From positions 1 to 64,000 of the forward strand of contig JBEVXU010000006.1 in assembly GCA_040505895.1 (NCBI GenBank): DNA of 64,000 nt, given 5' to 3'. A program made the translations under genes and the position numbers. Below, piece after piece: positions 1-8,191 of the stretch (the stretch's first letter is position 1; the number at the start of each line of letters is the position of its first letter). The DNA comes from Vondammii sp040505895 (lineage in GTDB: Bacteria > Pseudomonadota > Gammaproteobacteria > Chromatiales > Chromatiaceae). The notes under the pieces were generated by a model, which was not told where the DNA came from, did no database searches, and saw only the letters and a program-made list of their open reading frames with translations.

Positions 1-364
1 TTTCATATCCTGAACAGAAGCCATTGACAGAGAAGGTAAAAATGAGAAATCAGTGCTAATAGTTGACAGGTCAATCCATATCAGGAGCGAATTTATTCGC
101 GATCAGGCTCCGGGGCATGTTCTTCGCGAACAAGTTCGCTCCTACCCCCGGTTCCCCGATTATGGTGCATAGCCATATTGTTTGTATACAGACACATTGT
201 GTAGATGTGTTGGATTTTCTCTGAGTTCTCAGTGTTCCTTTTTGCCCCTCCTGAGCTCATGTTTAGGTGTTATTACCTGCCCAGCAGGGGCTGTTGCCGC
301 TATTTGCCTGTTTCTCATCGGGAACTTTGCATATAATGCACGGTTTTGGGTCTGAGTCTGGGTC
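1..364. other. Intergenic region upstream of ribF
   Basis: There is no supportable coding region before the ribF start. The only recognisable structure is one copy of the dispersed palindromic element at 83-145, followed near 160-172 by a short tail resembling the one after the copy at 32741. murJ often precedes ribF in related genomes, but no trace of its 3' end is visible here. Confidence 0.6.
83..145. repeat. REP-like palindromic element, copy 1
   Basis: Imperfect inverted repeat that begins AGGAGCGAATTTATTCGCGA and ends GAACAAGTTCGCTCCTAC. Near-identical units lie at 32577-32640, 32741-32805 and 59394-59457, with a more diverged one at 59281-59360. All are intergenic. The arrangement is that of bacterial REP elements. 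No REP-associated transposase gene is visible in the window. Confidence 0.85.
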
Positions 365-1294
365 ATGCAGGTTATCCGCGGTCTCCACAATTTGCGCCCC
401 CGACACCGGGGCTGCGTTGCCACTATTGGTAATTTCGATGGTGTGCACCTTGGCCATCAGGCGGTATTTGCTCACCTGCGTGAGAAGGGGTTGGAGCTCG
501 GCTTGCCGACAACGGTAATCACCTTTGAGCCACAGCCGCTGGAGTTTTTTGCACCTGATCGTGCACCTGCCCGACTCACCCGCATGCGTGAGAAGCTTCA
601 GGCGCTTAAGGATTCAGGGATAGATTGTACCGTGTTGCTGGAGTTTGGCCAAAAATTGGCGGCGATGCCGGCACCTGTCTTTGTCCAGGAGTTGCTGGTT
701 GAAGGGCTTGATATCCGTTACCTTTTTGTCGGCGATGACTTCCGATTTGGCCGTGGTCGTGAGGGTGATATCGGGCTGCTGCGCAGGGTTGGCGATCAGC
801 ACGGCTTTGGCGTCGAGAATATGAATACCTTTGCCGTTGGCGAAGAGCGGGTGAGCAGTACCCGCATCCGTGAGGCTTTGGCCCAAGGTGATCTGGAGCA
901 GGCAGAGCACAATCTCGGGCGGCCCTATCGGATCTGTGGGCGGATCGCCCACGGTGATGCCCGTGGACGCACCATCGGCTTCCCCACTGCCAATGTGGAT
1001 CTTCACCGTAAAGTGAGTCCATTGCGCGGTGTCTATGCCGTCGAAGTCCAGGGCCTTGAAGAGGGTCGGCTGCCGGGGGTGGCCAATATCGGTAACCGGC
1101 CGACGGTGGAGGGGGATGACCGCTATCTCCTGGAGGTGCACCTGTTCGATTTTTCGCGCATGATCTACGGAGAGCATGTGCAGGTGGAGTTCCGTAAGAA
1201 ACTGCGGGATGAGAAGCGCTTTGACTCCTTTGAACAGCTGCGTCAGCAGATTGAACAGGATGCTGAAGCAGCACGACAATTTTTTACCATTTAA
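365..1294 (+). CDS. ribF: Bifunctional riboflavin kinase / FAD synthetase
   Basis: Makes FMN from riboflavin and ATP, then FAD from FMN and ATP, in the cytoplasm. The N-terminal nucleotidylyltransferase half has the TIGNFDGVHLGHQAV signature near residue 20 and SSTRIREAL near 160. The C-terminal riboflavin kinase domain has GRTIGFPTANVDL near 200. Length of 309 residues is normal for the family. The start at 365 gives the usual short N-terminus (MQVIRGLHNL); no strong ribosome-binding site is seen before it. The gene sits 29 bases upstream of ileS, the standard ribF-ileS-lspA order of gammaproteobacteria, so co-transcription is likely. Confidence 0.96.
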   Translation: MQVIRGLHNLRPRHRGCVATIGNFDGVHLGHQAVFAHLREKGLELGLPTTVITFEPQPLEFFAPDRAPARLTRMREKLQALKDSGIDCTVLLEFGQKLAAMPAPVFVQELLVEGLDIRYLFVGDDFRFGRGREGDIGLLRRVGDQHGFGVENMNTFAVGEERVSSTRIREALAQGDLEQAEHNLGRPYRICGRIAHGDARGRTIGFPTANVDLHRKVSPLRGVYAVEVQGLEEGRLPGVANIGNRPTVEGDDRYLLEVHLFDFSRMIYGEHVQVEFRKKLRDEKRFDSFEQLRQQIEQDAEAARQFFTI

Positions 1295-1323
1295 TCTAGA
1301 TTAACTTGAGAAGGCAGTAAGCC

Positions 1324-4152
1324 GTGGCTGAATATAAAAGTACCTTGAATCTCCCCAAGACCGCTTTCCCAATGAAAGGGAATCTGGCTAATCGTGAGCC
1401 GCTGATGCTGAAGCAGTGGGAAGAGATGGACCTCTACAAGAAGATTCGTGAGGCTTGTGCCGGACGTCCGAAGTTTATTCTGCACGATGGACCTCCCTAT
1501 GCCAACGGTGAGATTCATATCGGCCACGCCGTCAACAAAATACTCAAGGATATTATTGTCAAGAGTCGTACTGTGGACGGCTTCGATGCCCCCTACGTAC
1601 CGGGCTGGGACTGTCACGGTCTGCCGATCGAGCTGCAGGTGGAGAAGAAGGTAGGCAAGCCAGGCCATAAGGTGAGTGCCGCCGAGTTCCGGGTCGCTTG
1701 CCGCAAATACGCCACCAAACAGGTGGATAAACAGCGTATCGATTTTAAACGCCTGGGTGTCACCGGTGACTGGGATAATCCCTATCTCACTATGGATTAT
1801 AAGACTGAGGCCAACATCATCCGTGCCCTCGGTCGCATCGTCGATAACGGCCATATCCACAAGGGCTCAAAGCCGGTCCACTGGTGTACCGACTGCGGTT
1901 CTGCATTGGCTGAAGCGGAAGTTGAGTATAAGGACAAGGAGTCCTTTACCATCGATGTCCGTTTCAAGGTGCTTGATGATGAGTCGTTGATGGCACGCTG
2001 TCACTCGGTGCCTGAGGGGCACGGCAGCGGTCCCCTCTCCATGGTGATCTGGACCACCACCCCCTGGACCCTCCCCGCCAACCAGGCGGTGTGCCTCAAT
2101 CCCTCTCTCGATTACGCCGTGGTGCAGGCGGACGGCCCCCAAGGTAAGGAGCGTCTGCTGGTGGCCGAGGGGCTATTGAAAGAGACGATGGATCGTTGGG
2201 GCATCGAGCACTACAACGTCATCGCCTACGGCCGCGGCGATGCCTTCGAAGGATTGAAGCTGCAACACTGTTTCTACGACCGCGAAGTGCCGGTCATTCT
2301 TGGGGAGCACGTTACCCTCGAAGCGGGTACCGGTGCCGTCCACACGGCGCCCGGCCATGGTCTCGATGACTATATCGTCGGTCAGCGCTACGGCCTGCCG
2401 GTAGATAACCCGGTAGGTGGCAACGGCTGTTTTGTCGAGGGGACAGAGTTGTTTGCCGGTGAGCATGTATTTACCGCCAACGAGAAGGTTATCGAGGTAC
2501 TGAAGGCCCACGGTGTGTTGGTTCATGAGGCGCGTGTAGCCCATAGCTATCCTCACTGCTGGCGTCATAAAACACCGATCATCTTCCGTGCCACGCCCCA
2601 ATGGTTTATCAGCATGGAGCAGCAGGGGCTGCGCGAGACAGCAATGGCGGAGATCGCCAAGGTTGAGTTTACCCCGGACTGGGGTCGTGCCCGTATTGAG
2701 GGCATGGTGGAGGGCCGCCCTGACTGGTGTATCTCCCGTCAACGTACCTGGGGTGTACCTATAGCACTCTTTTTCAATAAGGTTAGCGGTGAACTCCATC
2801 CCGAGACCCCCCGCCTTGTTGAGGAGGTGGCTAAGCTGGTCGAGGAAGAGGGCGTTGAGGCCTGGTTTGCTCTGGAAGTGAAGGACCTGCTAGGTGACGA
2901 AGCGGATCAGTACGACAAGGTGCAGGATACCCTCGATGTCTGGTTTGATTCGGGGGTGACGCATCACTCCGTCCTCAGGGAGCGTGAAGATCTGCATTTT
3001 CCGGCAGAGCTCTATCTGGAGGGTTCAGACCAACATCGCGGCTGGTTCCAGTCCTCCCTGCTGACTTCGGTGGCGATCAACAACTGCGCCCCCTACACCG
3101 GGGTGCTGACTCATGGCTTTACCGTCGATGCCAAGGGACACAAGATGTCCAAATCGGTGGGTAATGTGGTGAGCCCGCAGAAGGTGATGAATGTGCTTGG
3201 AGCCGATGTCATCCGCCTATGGGTGGCGGCCACCGACTACAGCGGTGAGATGACGGTCTCTGACGAGATTCTCAAGCGCACCTCCGATGCTTATCGCCGC
3301 ATCCGCAATACCAATCGTTTCCTCTTGGCCAATCTCAACGGCTTTGACCCCGTCACTGACTGCGTGGCGGTGGAAGAGATGGTTGAGCTGGATCGTTGGG
3401 CGGTGGATCGTGCCCTGCAGTTGCAGGGAGAGATACAGGAGGCTTACAAGAGTTACCAGTTCCACCTGATCTACCAGAAGATCCACAACTTCTGTGGCTC
3501 GGAGATGGGTGGTTTCTATCTCGATATCATTAAGGATCGGCAATACACCACGCCGGAGAATAGTCTGGTGCGTCGTTCCTGTCAGACTGCGGTCTACCAT
3601 ATCATCGAAGCGATGGCTCGCTGGATGGCGCCGATTCTCAGTTTTACCGCCGAAGAGATCTGGCTGCAGATACCGGGTGAGCGCAGTGAGACCATCTTTA
3701 CCGAGACCTGGTACGAGGGGCTCTTTGCTCTGGATGAGGGTGATAGTTTTGATCGTGATTTCTGGGCCCAGGTGATGGCGGTACGCACATCGCTTGCCAA
3801 GCAGTTGGAGGTACTGCGCAAGGAGGGGACTATCGGTTCATCTCTGGATGCGGAAGTCGACCTCTACTGTGATGATGCACAGCTGGCGATGCTGGAGAAA
3901 CTCGGTGAGGAACTGCGTTTTGTACTGATTACCTCCTATGCCCGCCTGCATCCGATGAGTGAGAGGCCTGCTGAGGCTGTAGAGACCGAAGTGGCAGGTG
4001 TTAGCTTGGTAGCCGTTGCATCTGGGCGGACCAAGTGTGTCCGCTGCTGGCACCACCGTGAGGATATCGGTGGTAACGATGCCCATCCCGAGCTCTGTGA
4101 CCGCTGTGTCGAGAATGTAGAGGGTGTCGGCGAGAGTCGGCAGTTTGCTTAA
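1324..4152 (+). CDS. ileS: Isoleucyl-tRNA synthetase
   Basis: Charges tRNA-Ile with isoleucine and edits misactivated valine. It is a class I synthetase of 942 residues, the usual bacterial length. The HIGH motif is at residues 65-68 in NGEIHIGHAV, and KMSKS near residue 607 in KGHKMSKSVGN. The C-terminal zinc ribbon is intact, with CVRCWHH and CDRC pairs near residues 900-930. The GTG start at 1324 follows a GAGAAGG ribosome-binding site. The stop is only 6-9 bases ahead of lspA. Nothing unusual is seen; the short reading frames on the other strand are shadows. Confidence 0.98.
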   Translation: MAEYKSTLNLPKTAFPMKGNLANREPLMLKQWEEMDLYKKIREACAGRPKFILHDGPPYANGEIHIGHAVNKILKDIIVKSRTVDGFDAPYVPGWDCHGLPIELQVEKKVGKPGHKVSAAEFRVACRKYATKQVDKQRIDFKRLGVTGDWDNPYLTMDYKTEANIIRALGRIVDNGHIHKGSKPVHWCTDCGSALAEAEVEYKDKESFTIDVRFKVLDDESLMARCHSVPEGHGSGPLSMVIWTTTPWTLPANQAVCLNPSLDYAVVQADGPQGKERLLVAEGLLKETMDRWGIEHYNVIAYGRGDAFEGLKLQHCFYDREVPVILGEHVTLEAGTGAVHTAPGHGLDDYIVGQRYGLPVDNPVGGNGCFVEGTELFAGEHVFTANEKVIEVLKAHGVLVHEARVAHSYPHCWRHKTPIIFRATPQWFISMEQQGLRETAMAEIAKVEFTPDWGRARIEGMVEGRPDWCISRQRTWGVPIALFFNKVSGELHPETPRLVEEVAKLVEEEGVEAWFALEVKDLLGDEADQYDKVQDTLDVWFDSGVTHHSVLREREDLHFPAELYLEGSDQHRGWFQSSLLTSVAINNCAPYTGVLTHGFTVDAKGHKMSKSVGNVVSPQKVMNVLGADVIRLWVAATDYSGEMTVSDEILKRTSDAYRRIRNTNRFLLANLNGFDPVTDCVAVEEMVELDRWAVDRALQLQGEIQEAYKSYQFHLIYQKIHNFCGSEMGGFYLDIIKDRQYTTPENSLVRRSCQTAVYHIIEAMARWMAPILSFTAEEIWLQIPGERSETIFTETWYEGLFALDEGDSFDRDFWAQVMAVRTSLAKQLEVLRKEGTIGSSLDAEVDLYCDDAQLAMLEKLGEELRFVLITSYARLHPMSERPAEAVETEVAGVSLVAVASGRTKCVRCWHHREDIGGNDAHPELCDRCVENVEGVGESRQFA

Positions 4153-4161
4153 GGCCTCTTG

Positions 4162-4632
4162 ATGCTCCGCTGGTTAATTCTATCGCTGGTTATCATTGTT
4201 CTCGATCAGGTGAGTAAACAGCTGGCCGAGACGATGATGCTCGCCTACGAGACCGTGCCGGTGATGCCGTTTTTCAACCTCACACTTGCCTATAACGAGG
4301 GAGCGGCCTTCAGCTTTCTCAGTGACCAGGGTGGTTGGCAGCGCTGGCTCTTCGTTGTACTGGCTACAGTGGTGACTCTGGTGTTGGTCGGCTGGCTTGC
4401 CCGGCTGCGGGATGAGCGGATACTGGCGATCTCTCTGGCGCTGGTGATTGGCGGTGCCGTAGGCAATCTCATCGACCGGCTGCTATTCGGCCATGTAATC
4501 GATTTTCTCGACGTCTACTACGGGACGTGGCACTGGCCCGCGTTCAATATTGCCGACTCGGCGATCACCATTGGTGTAGTGCTACTGCTGCTAGATAGCT
4601 TCTTTGAAGGGTCAAAGAGAGAGTCGTCTTAG
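4162..4632 (+). CDS. lspA: Lipoprotein signal peptidase (signal peptidase II)
   Basis: Inner-membrane aspartic protease that removes signal peptides from diacylglyceryl prolipoproteins. It has four hydrophobic segments. The two expected catalytic aspartates are present, in HVIDF (about residue 114) and NIADSAI (about 132), together with GNLIDR and the NEGAAFSF motif. I chose ATG 4162 over the adjacent TTG at 4159. Length of 156 residues is normal. In many gammaproteobacteria an FKBP (fkpB) and ispH follow lspA; here they are absent and the next genes are a reverse-strand peptide-modification pair. The lipoproteins encoded at 46-47 kb and 58 kb are likely substrates. Confidence 0.95.
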   Translation: MLRWLILSLVIIVLDQVSKQLAETMMLAYETVPVMPFFNLTLAYNEGAAFSFLSDQGGWQRWLFVVLATVVTLVLVGWLARLRDERILAISLALVIGGAVGNLIDRLLFGHVIDFLDVYYGTWHWPAFNIADSAITIGVVLLLLDSFFEGSKRESS

Positions 4633-4746
4633 GTATGGACCCGTCAAGCAGGCGCTGCTCCCGCCACCTGTTGTATTCGGCCTCTCGGTTTATCAATGGC
4701 CGCCACAACCACTTGACCCGGTCGGGGGAAGAGTAATGAGTCAGAT

Positions 4747-6165
4747 TCAGGGGTCGGCAAGGAACGGTACGGCTCTGTTCTCTTCGTTTGGTGAAAGCAA
4801 ATTTCTATCCCTGTCCGCAATTTTTAGAAGGTGGTTACTGTAACCCTTCTTCCATGCATTGCAGGTGTTAGGGTCTTTCGCTTTAAGTATTCCCGTCTCG
4901 ATCAGGGCCACAGCTCTGCAGCCAAGTCCGCACTCCTCGAATGAATCACAATCAGCGCAATCTGCATTCTCAGATAGCAGGTCCTCTTTCTTCATGTCCG
5001 CAATCTCTCGGAGGATGGAATCGCTCCAAAGTTTGGTGAGTGGCCGCTGAAAGACGCTGGGCATTTTTTCGTGAATTCCGCTTTCAACATAGCCGGGGCA
5101 GGGCAGCAAAGTTCCATCAGGAAGCAGATAGGGCCGCTCCCTGCATGATCCACAGTCATGGCTCTCCGGTTTGTAGGTTGGCTTGTATGTTTTGCCCGCC
5201 TCTCCCTTGAATCCTGTGAATAGACCAGATAATTGCAGATTGAAGGGTCTCTTGTCCTTAAGCCAGGCTTGCAACAGTGTTTCGTATAGCCTGACTTCGT
5301 CATCAAGGGACAGGGCTGTAGTGGACGTTTTCCAGTTTCCCACCCGCCAGGGCGTTGCCACTCGCCAGGAACTCACTCCCAGATCCCTCATTAATTTGTA
5401 CGTTTGCAGCATCTGCTTTGCATTTGTGGCGTCAAGTGATGTTGCTACAACCACGGGGAAATCTGCAGACTTGAGCATTTCAATTGCTTCAATGACTCTG
5501 GGTTCGCTCTTTGTGCTGCCTCGCATTTCATCATGTGCGCCAACGCCGTCAAAGCTGATTTGGAACGTGGGTTGGTATCCTGCACTTTTGATGGCTGTTA
5601 AATGCTCTGAAGTGATAAGAAGTCCGTTAGAGTATATCTGATTGAGGTAAATACCATTTGTAGCCAGTGCGGCGACAATATCGAGAATGTCCCTTCTCAT
5701 GAAGGGTTCTCCTCCAGTCAAAGAGACATTTAGAACGTTCGCTTCTACGAACTGGTCGATCAGGCCCAGCATATCCGACAAGGGTAACTCCCCATATCGG
5801 CCGGAAGGTGACTCCATAAAACAGTGCCGGCAGTTCAGATTACAGCGGCCGGTAATACACCAGTGAATGCCGGAAAGCTGAGGGTTGTTCGCCTTGCGAT
5901 ACGCCTGGTGAGTTGACCTGAGGTCTCCCTTATTGCATGTCTCAGCAATGTCCTGATTGATCAGGGCATCGAGTAATGCATTGTGTTCGGGAAGAAATGC
6001 AAATGAATCGAAGTTCGTGTTGCCATCGCATGAATCGGCAACGTAGAAAGCTTTCTTAGTGAGCGGGCGCGCCTCACCGGTTTTCCGGTTTACAATGGCA
6101 ATGGGTGTGTCGGACCAGCCCCGCAAAAGCCAATCGCTGCCTAGCCTGGCATAGCGTTCTGACAT
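4747..6165 (-). CDS. Radical SAM/SPASM peptide maturase (Nif11-class RiPP)
   Basis: Predicted to modify the precursor peptide encoded just upstream, using S-adenosylmethionine and iron-sulfur clusters. Residues 1-75 look like a PqqD-type peptide-recognition domain (LLRGWSDTPIAIVNRKTG). The radical SAM cluster is C108-x3-C112-x2-C115 in RCNLNCRHCFM, followed by SLTGGEPFMRRD. The C-terminal 120 residues form a Cys-rich SPASM domain with CGSC, PCPGY, CADC, ECGLGC and a final NTC. Length of 472 residues fits such maturases. It lies 80 bases downstream of the precursor gene on the same strand. The specific chemistry (thioether, epimerisation, cyclophane) cannot be told from sequence. No transporter or dedicated leader peptidase is adjacent. 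Confidence 0.85.
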   Translation of the reverse strand: MSERYARLGSDWLLRGWSDTPIAIVNRKTGEARPLTKKAFYVADSCDGNTNFDSFAFLPEHNALLDALINQDIAETCNKGDLRSTHQAYRKANNPQLSGIHWCITGRCNLNCRHCFMESPSGRYGELPLSDMLGLIDQFVEANVLNVSLTGGEPFMRRDILDIVAALATNGIYLNQIYSNGLLITSEHLTAIKSAGYQPTFQISFDGVGAHDEMRGSTKSEPRVIEAIEMLKSADFPVVVATSLDATNAKQMLQTYKLMRDLGVSSWRVATPWRVGNWKTSTTALSLDDEVRLYETLLQAWLKDKRPFNLQLSGLFTGFKGEAGKTYKPTYKPESHDCGSCRERPYLLPDGTLLPCPGYVESGIHEKMPSVFQRPLTKLWSDSILREIADMKKEDLLSENADCADCDSFEECGLGCRAVALIETGILKAKDPNTCNAWKKGYSNHLLKIADRDRNLLSPNEENRAVPFLADP

Positions 6166-6245
6166 GGTAGTTATGCCCTATGCCCCGAGTAGTGGGTGGT
6201 CAGGAATAGAGGTTCGTTGACCAGGAAAAGATCTTTGTCAGACTA

Positions 6246-6602
6246 TCAGCTTGGCGGCTGTGAGCAGATAAGATTCAGAGAGCCTTCACCGCAACCATCA
6301 TTTGCATAGGCGCCGTGAGCGCAAGGAGGATCGGGTGGAGGTGGAGCATAAGTCCAGGCCCAGTCGCACAATCTGGTTTCTGTCGAGGGTGCTGTTTCAG
6401 GCTTTGGCTTGGGTTGATTCCTCGCGGCCACCAGGTCCTCGGTAGTGAATTCAAAACCGGCTGCTTTGGCTATTTCAATGAGTTCCAGCATTACTGGCTC
6501 AAGATTTTTTGTTGCTTTGTTATCAAGTGTCCTCAATATATCCTGTAAGGCACTGTCTTCTTCAACTTTCTCATAAAACCGGGCTACGTTTTTTGCTGAC
6601 AT
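6246..6602 (-). CDS. Nif11-like leader RiPP precursor peptide
   Basis: A 118-residue peptide. Residues 1-60 match the Nif11-like leader pattern: MSAKNVARFYEKVEEDSALQ, later AKAAGFEFTTEDLVAA. The remaining 58 residues are of a different character: low complexity Pro/Lys, then a core with four cysteines (79, 94, 104, 113), aromatic residues and a run of prolines (APPPPDPPC). Nif11 leaders are known to guide modification enzymes in ribosomally made peptides, and the next gene is a radical SAM/SPASM maturase. No Gly-Gly cleavage site is seen at the leader/core boundary, so the mature product cannot be defined. TACAAT, 90-110 bases upstream of the start, is a possible -10 box. Confidence 0.8.
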   Translation of the reverse strand: MSAKNVARFYEKVEEDSALQDILRTLDNKATKNLEPVMLELIEIAKAAGFEFTTEDLVAARNQPKPKPETAPSTETRLCDWAWTYAPPPPDPPCAHGAYANDGCGEGSLNLICSQPPS

Positions 6603-6839
6603 AGATCTGCTACCCCGCCATTGGAAATGTTCTAGTCTGATATCGAGGGGTTTCGCTTCACCTCGACTCTACATCTGTTTTACAAAACACACGAACATTG
6701 TAGCACTCAAGTGTTCAAATGCACGAAGGAGCGATAGGTTTTTATGGGCGTCCGATCCTCTGGGTTGACTCCGGCGTAACATCAAGCAGCAACTGGAGGT
6801 AAAGATGGGTTAATAGCGGTGTTTTTTGGTTTAGCCGGT
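6603..6839. promoter_or_regulatory. Promoter region of the Nif11/radical SAM pair
   Basis: The only space between the 3' end of ampD and the precursor gene, so it must contain the promoter of the peptide pair, reading leftwards. A candidate -10 (TACAAT on the minus strand) lies near 6700. An imperfect palindrome around CACTCAAGTG overlaps it and could bind a regulator. Both are weak, by-eye assignments. No coding region is supported here. Confidence 0.35.
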
Positions 6840-7415
6840 TCACTCCAGGCCACGTCTGGCCCCTATTTTCCCCTCAAGTTCCTTATAAAACCTCTTCCAG
6901 TCAAATGCCGGGCCGGGGTCTGTTTTGCGGCCCGGGGAGATATCGCTGTGGCCAGTGATTCGCTCAGGGGTAATGGCGGGGTAGATCGTCATGATCTCCC
7001 GGGTTGCTGTCGCCAGCGAGTGGTACTGTTTATCGCTGTAGGGGATATCGTCAGCCCCTTCCAACTCGATACCGATGGAAAAGTCGTTGCAGTGCTCCTT
7101 ATCGTCAAAACAGGAGACGCCGGCATGCCATGCGCGCTGGTCGAGAGGGACGTACTGAATCAGCTCACCATCGCGGCGGACCAGCAGGTGAGTGGAGACC
7201 TGGAGCTGGTGGATCTCCCCGAAATAGGGGTGAGCATCAGGATCCAGCCGGTTGAGAAAGAGATCTTCAATCCAGGGGCCGCCAAACTCATGCGGCGGCA
7301 GGCTGATATTGTGGATCACCAGCAGATCCACCCCGCACCCGGTGGGGCGTTCGTCCCGGTTGGGTGAGAGGCATAGCCGTGCCGTGGACAGCTGCACCCC
7401 GCCACCAGGGCTCAT
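6840..7415 (-). CDS. ampD: 1,6-anhydro-N-acetylmuramyl-L-alanine amidase
   Basis: Cytoplasmic zinc amidase that cleaves the peptide from recycled anhydromuropeptides, a step in peptidoglycan recycling. Length of 191 residues is typical of AmpD and there is no signal peptide. The expected zinc-site regions are present: LLVIHNIS near residue 33 and TGHSDISPGRKTDPGPAFDW near 155-175. It is the last gene of a reverse-strand operon and its ATG overlaps the stop of the CBS-domain gene by four bases, so it is probably translationally coupled to it. Its pairing with DUF1538, PII-like and CBS genes is unexpected for a recycling enzyme and may be read-through coupling rather than function. Confidence 0.93.
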   Translation of the reverse strand: MSPGGGVQLSTARLCLSPNRDERPTGCGVDLLVIHNISLPPHEFGGPWIEDLFLNRLDPDAHPYFGEIHQLQVSTHLLVRRDGELIQYVPLDQRAWHAGVSCFDDKEHCNDFSIGIELEGADDIPYSDKQYHSLATATREIMTIYPAITPERITGHSDISPGRKTDPGPAFDWKRFYKELEGKIGARRGLE

Positions 7416-7813
7416 CTGTTACGCAACCCCTTGACTACCATGTCGGTGTAGCTAACGATGCCAAGGATTTCCCCGCCCTGGATCACCGGTGCGCGGGAGA
7501 GGTCATAACGGGCGAAGAGGCGGGCGCAGTAGCGGATATCCATCTCAGGGTCCACCGTGATTACCGGCTTCGACATGATCTCATAGATATTGATACGCTT
7601 CGGCTCTCGGTCTTTTGCAAGCACCTTGCGGGCGATATCAGAGAGCATCACCAGGCCGTATTCGTCATGTTCGTGGCGCTTATTTACCACCAGTGTCTTG
7701 GTTTCAACGTGGACCATCTTGTCCAGGGCCGCTGCGACGGTGTCCATGCCGTCTACTCGGTCAAAATTGCTCTTCATTATATCGCGGACACGGATGATTT
7801 CTCGCTCGCTCAT
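7412..7813 (-). CDS. Tandem CBS-domain protein
   Basis: 133 residues made of two CBS motifs: IIRVRDIMKSNFDRVDGMDT at the N-terminus and YEIMSKPVITVDPEMDIRYC followed by ILGIVSYTDMV at the C-terminus. CBS pairs form Bateman modules that bind adenosyl nucleotides and regulate partners. No enzymatic domain is attached. Both ends overlap neighbours by four bases (PII-like gene upstream, ampD downstream). Its likely role is to sense nucleotide state for the DUF1538 membrane proteins encoded first in this operon; that is inference from context. Confidence 0.85.
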   Translation of the reverse strand: MSEREIIRVRDIMKSNFDRVDGMDTVAAALDKMVHVETKTLVVNKRHEHDEYGLVMLSDIARKVLAKDREPKRINIYEIMSKPVITVDPEMDIRYCARLFARYDLSRAPVIQGGEILGIVSYTDMVVKGLRNR

Positions 7814-8160
7814 AGCTCTTCCTCTACTACGCTGGTCAGTTCTTCAATTTGATGGCTGACGCCAACGGCATCTTCCACGTCAATCTGGAAAGCGATGCCG
7901 GTACCCGGTTTTACATCGAACTCCCCCACCTTTGCGATGGTTTCAAGAATCGTGCGGCAGAGGTGCTCCTCCACCAGCAGCAGCACCATATCACGCTGAA
8001 TCTCTAGGTTGAGCCCAAAGAAAGTTTTGTTTTTCTGCACCCCTTCACCGCGGGCCTGGTTAATCACAGTAGATCCGGTGGCTCCGGCTTCTCTCGCTGC
8101 GTCAAGTACGGCATTGGTCTTGCCGTCTTCGATAAGAGTGATGATCAGTTTAAAGTGCAT
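7810..8160 (-). CDS. PII-like signalling protein
   Basis: 116 residues with a PII-type start (MHFKLIITLIEDGKTNAVLD, then AAREAGATGSTVINQARGEG) and the typical beta-alpha-beta layout. The canonical PII uridylylation tyrosine motif and the TGKIGDGKIF B-loop signature are not present; the region after GVQKNKTFFG differs from GlnB/GlnK. It therefore belongs to the wider PII-like group of trimeric ligand sensors rather than to nitrogen PII proper. PII-like proteins commonly regulate adjacent membrane transporters, and here the two DUF1538 membrane genes lie directly upstream in the same operon (31-base gap). Confidence 0.8.
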   Translation of the reverse strand: MHFKLIITLIEDGKTNAVLDAAREAGATGSTVINQARGEGVQKNKTFFGLNLEIQRDMVLLLVEEHLCRTILETIAKVGEFDVKPGTGIAFQIDVEDAVGVSHQIEELTSVVEEEL

Positions 8161-8191
8161 TAGCTATCCTCCAGATGTTCTGGTCGGTTTT

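Noticed and set aside
606..1279. Long antisense frames inside ribF and other housekeeping genes
   Set aside because: High-GC shadows of well-supported genes; no start signals or recognisable products.
4633..4746. Open minus-strand frame after lspA that could be the end of a gene remnant
   Set aside because: It has no start, no recognisable family and runs into lspA antisense; too short to call.
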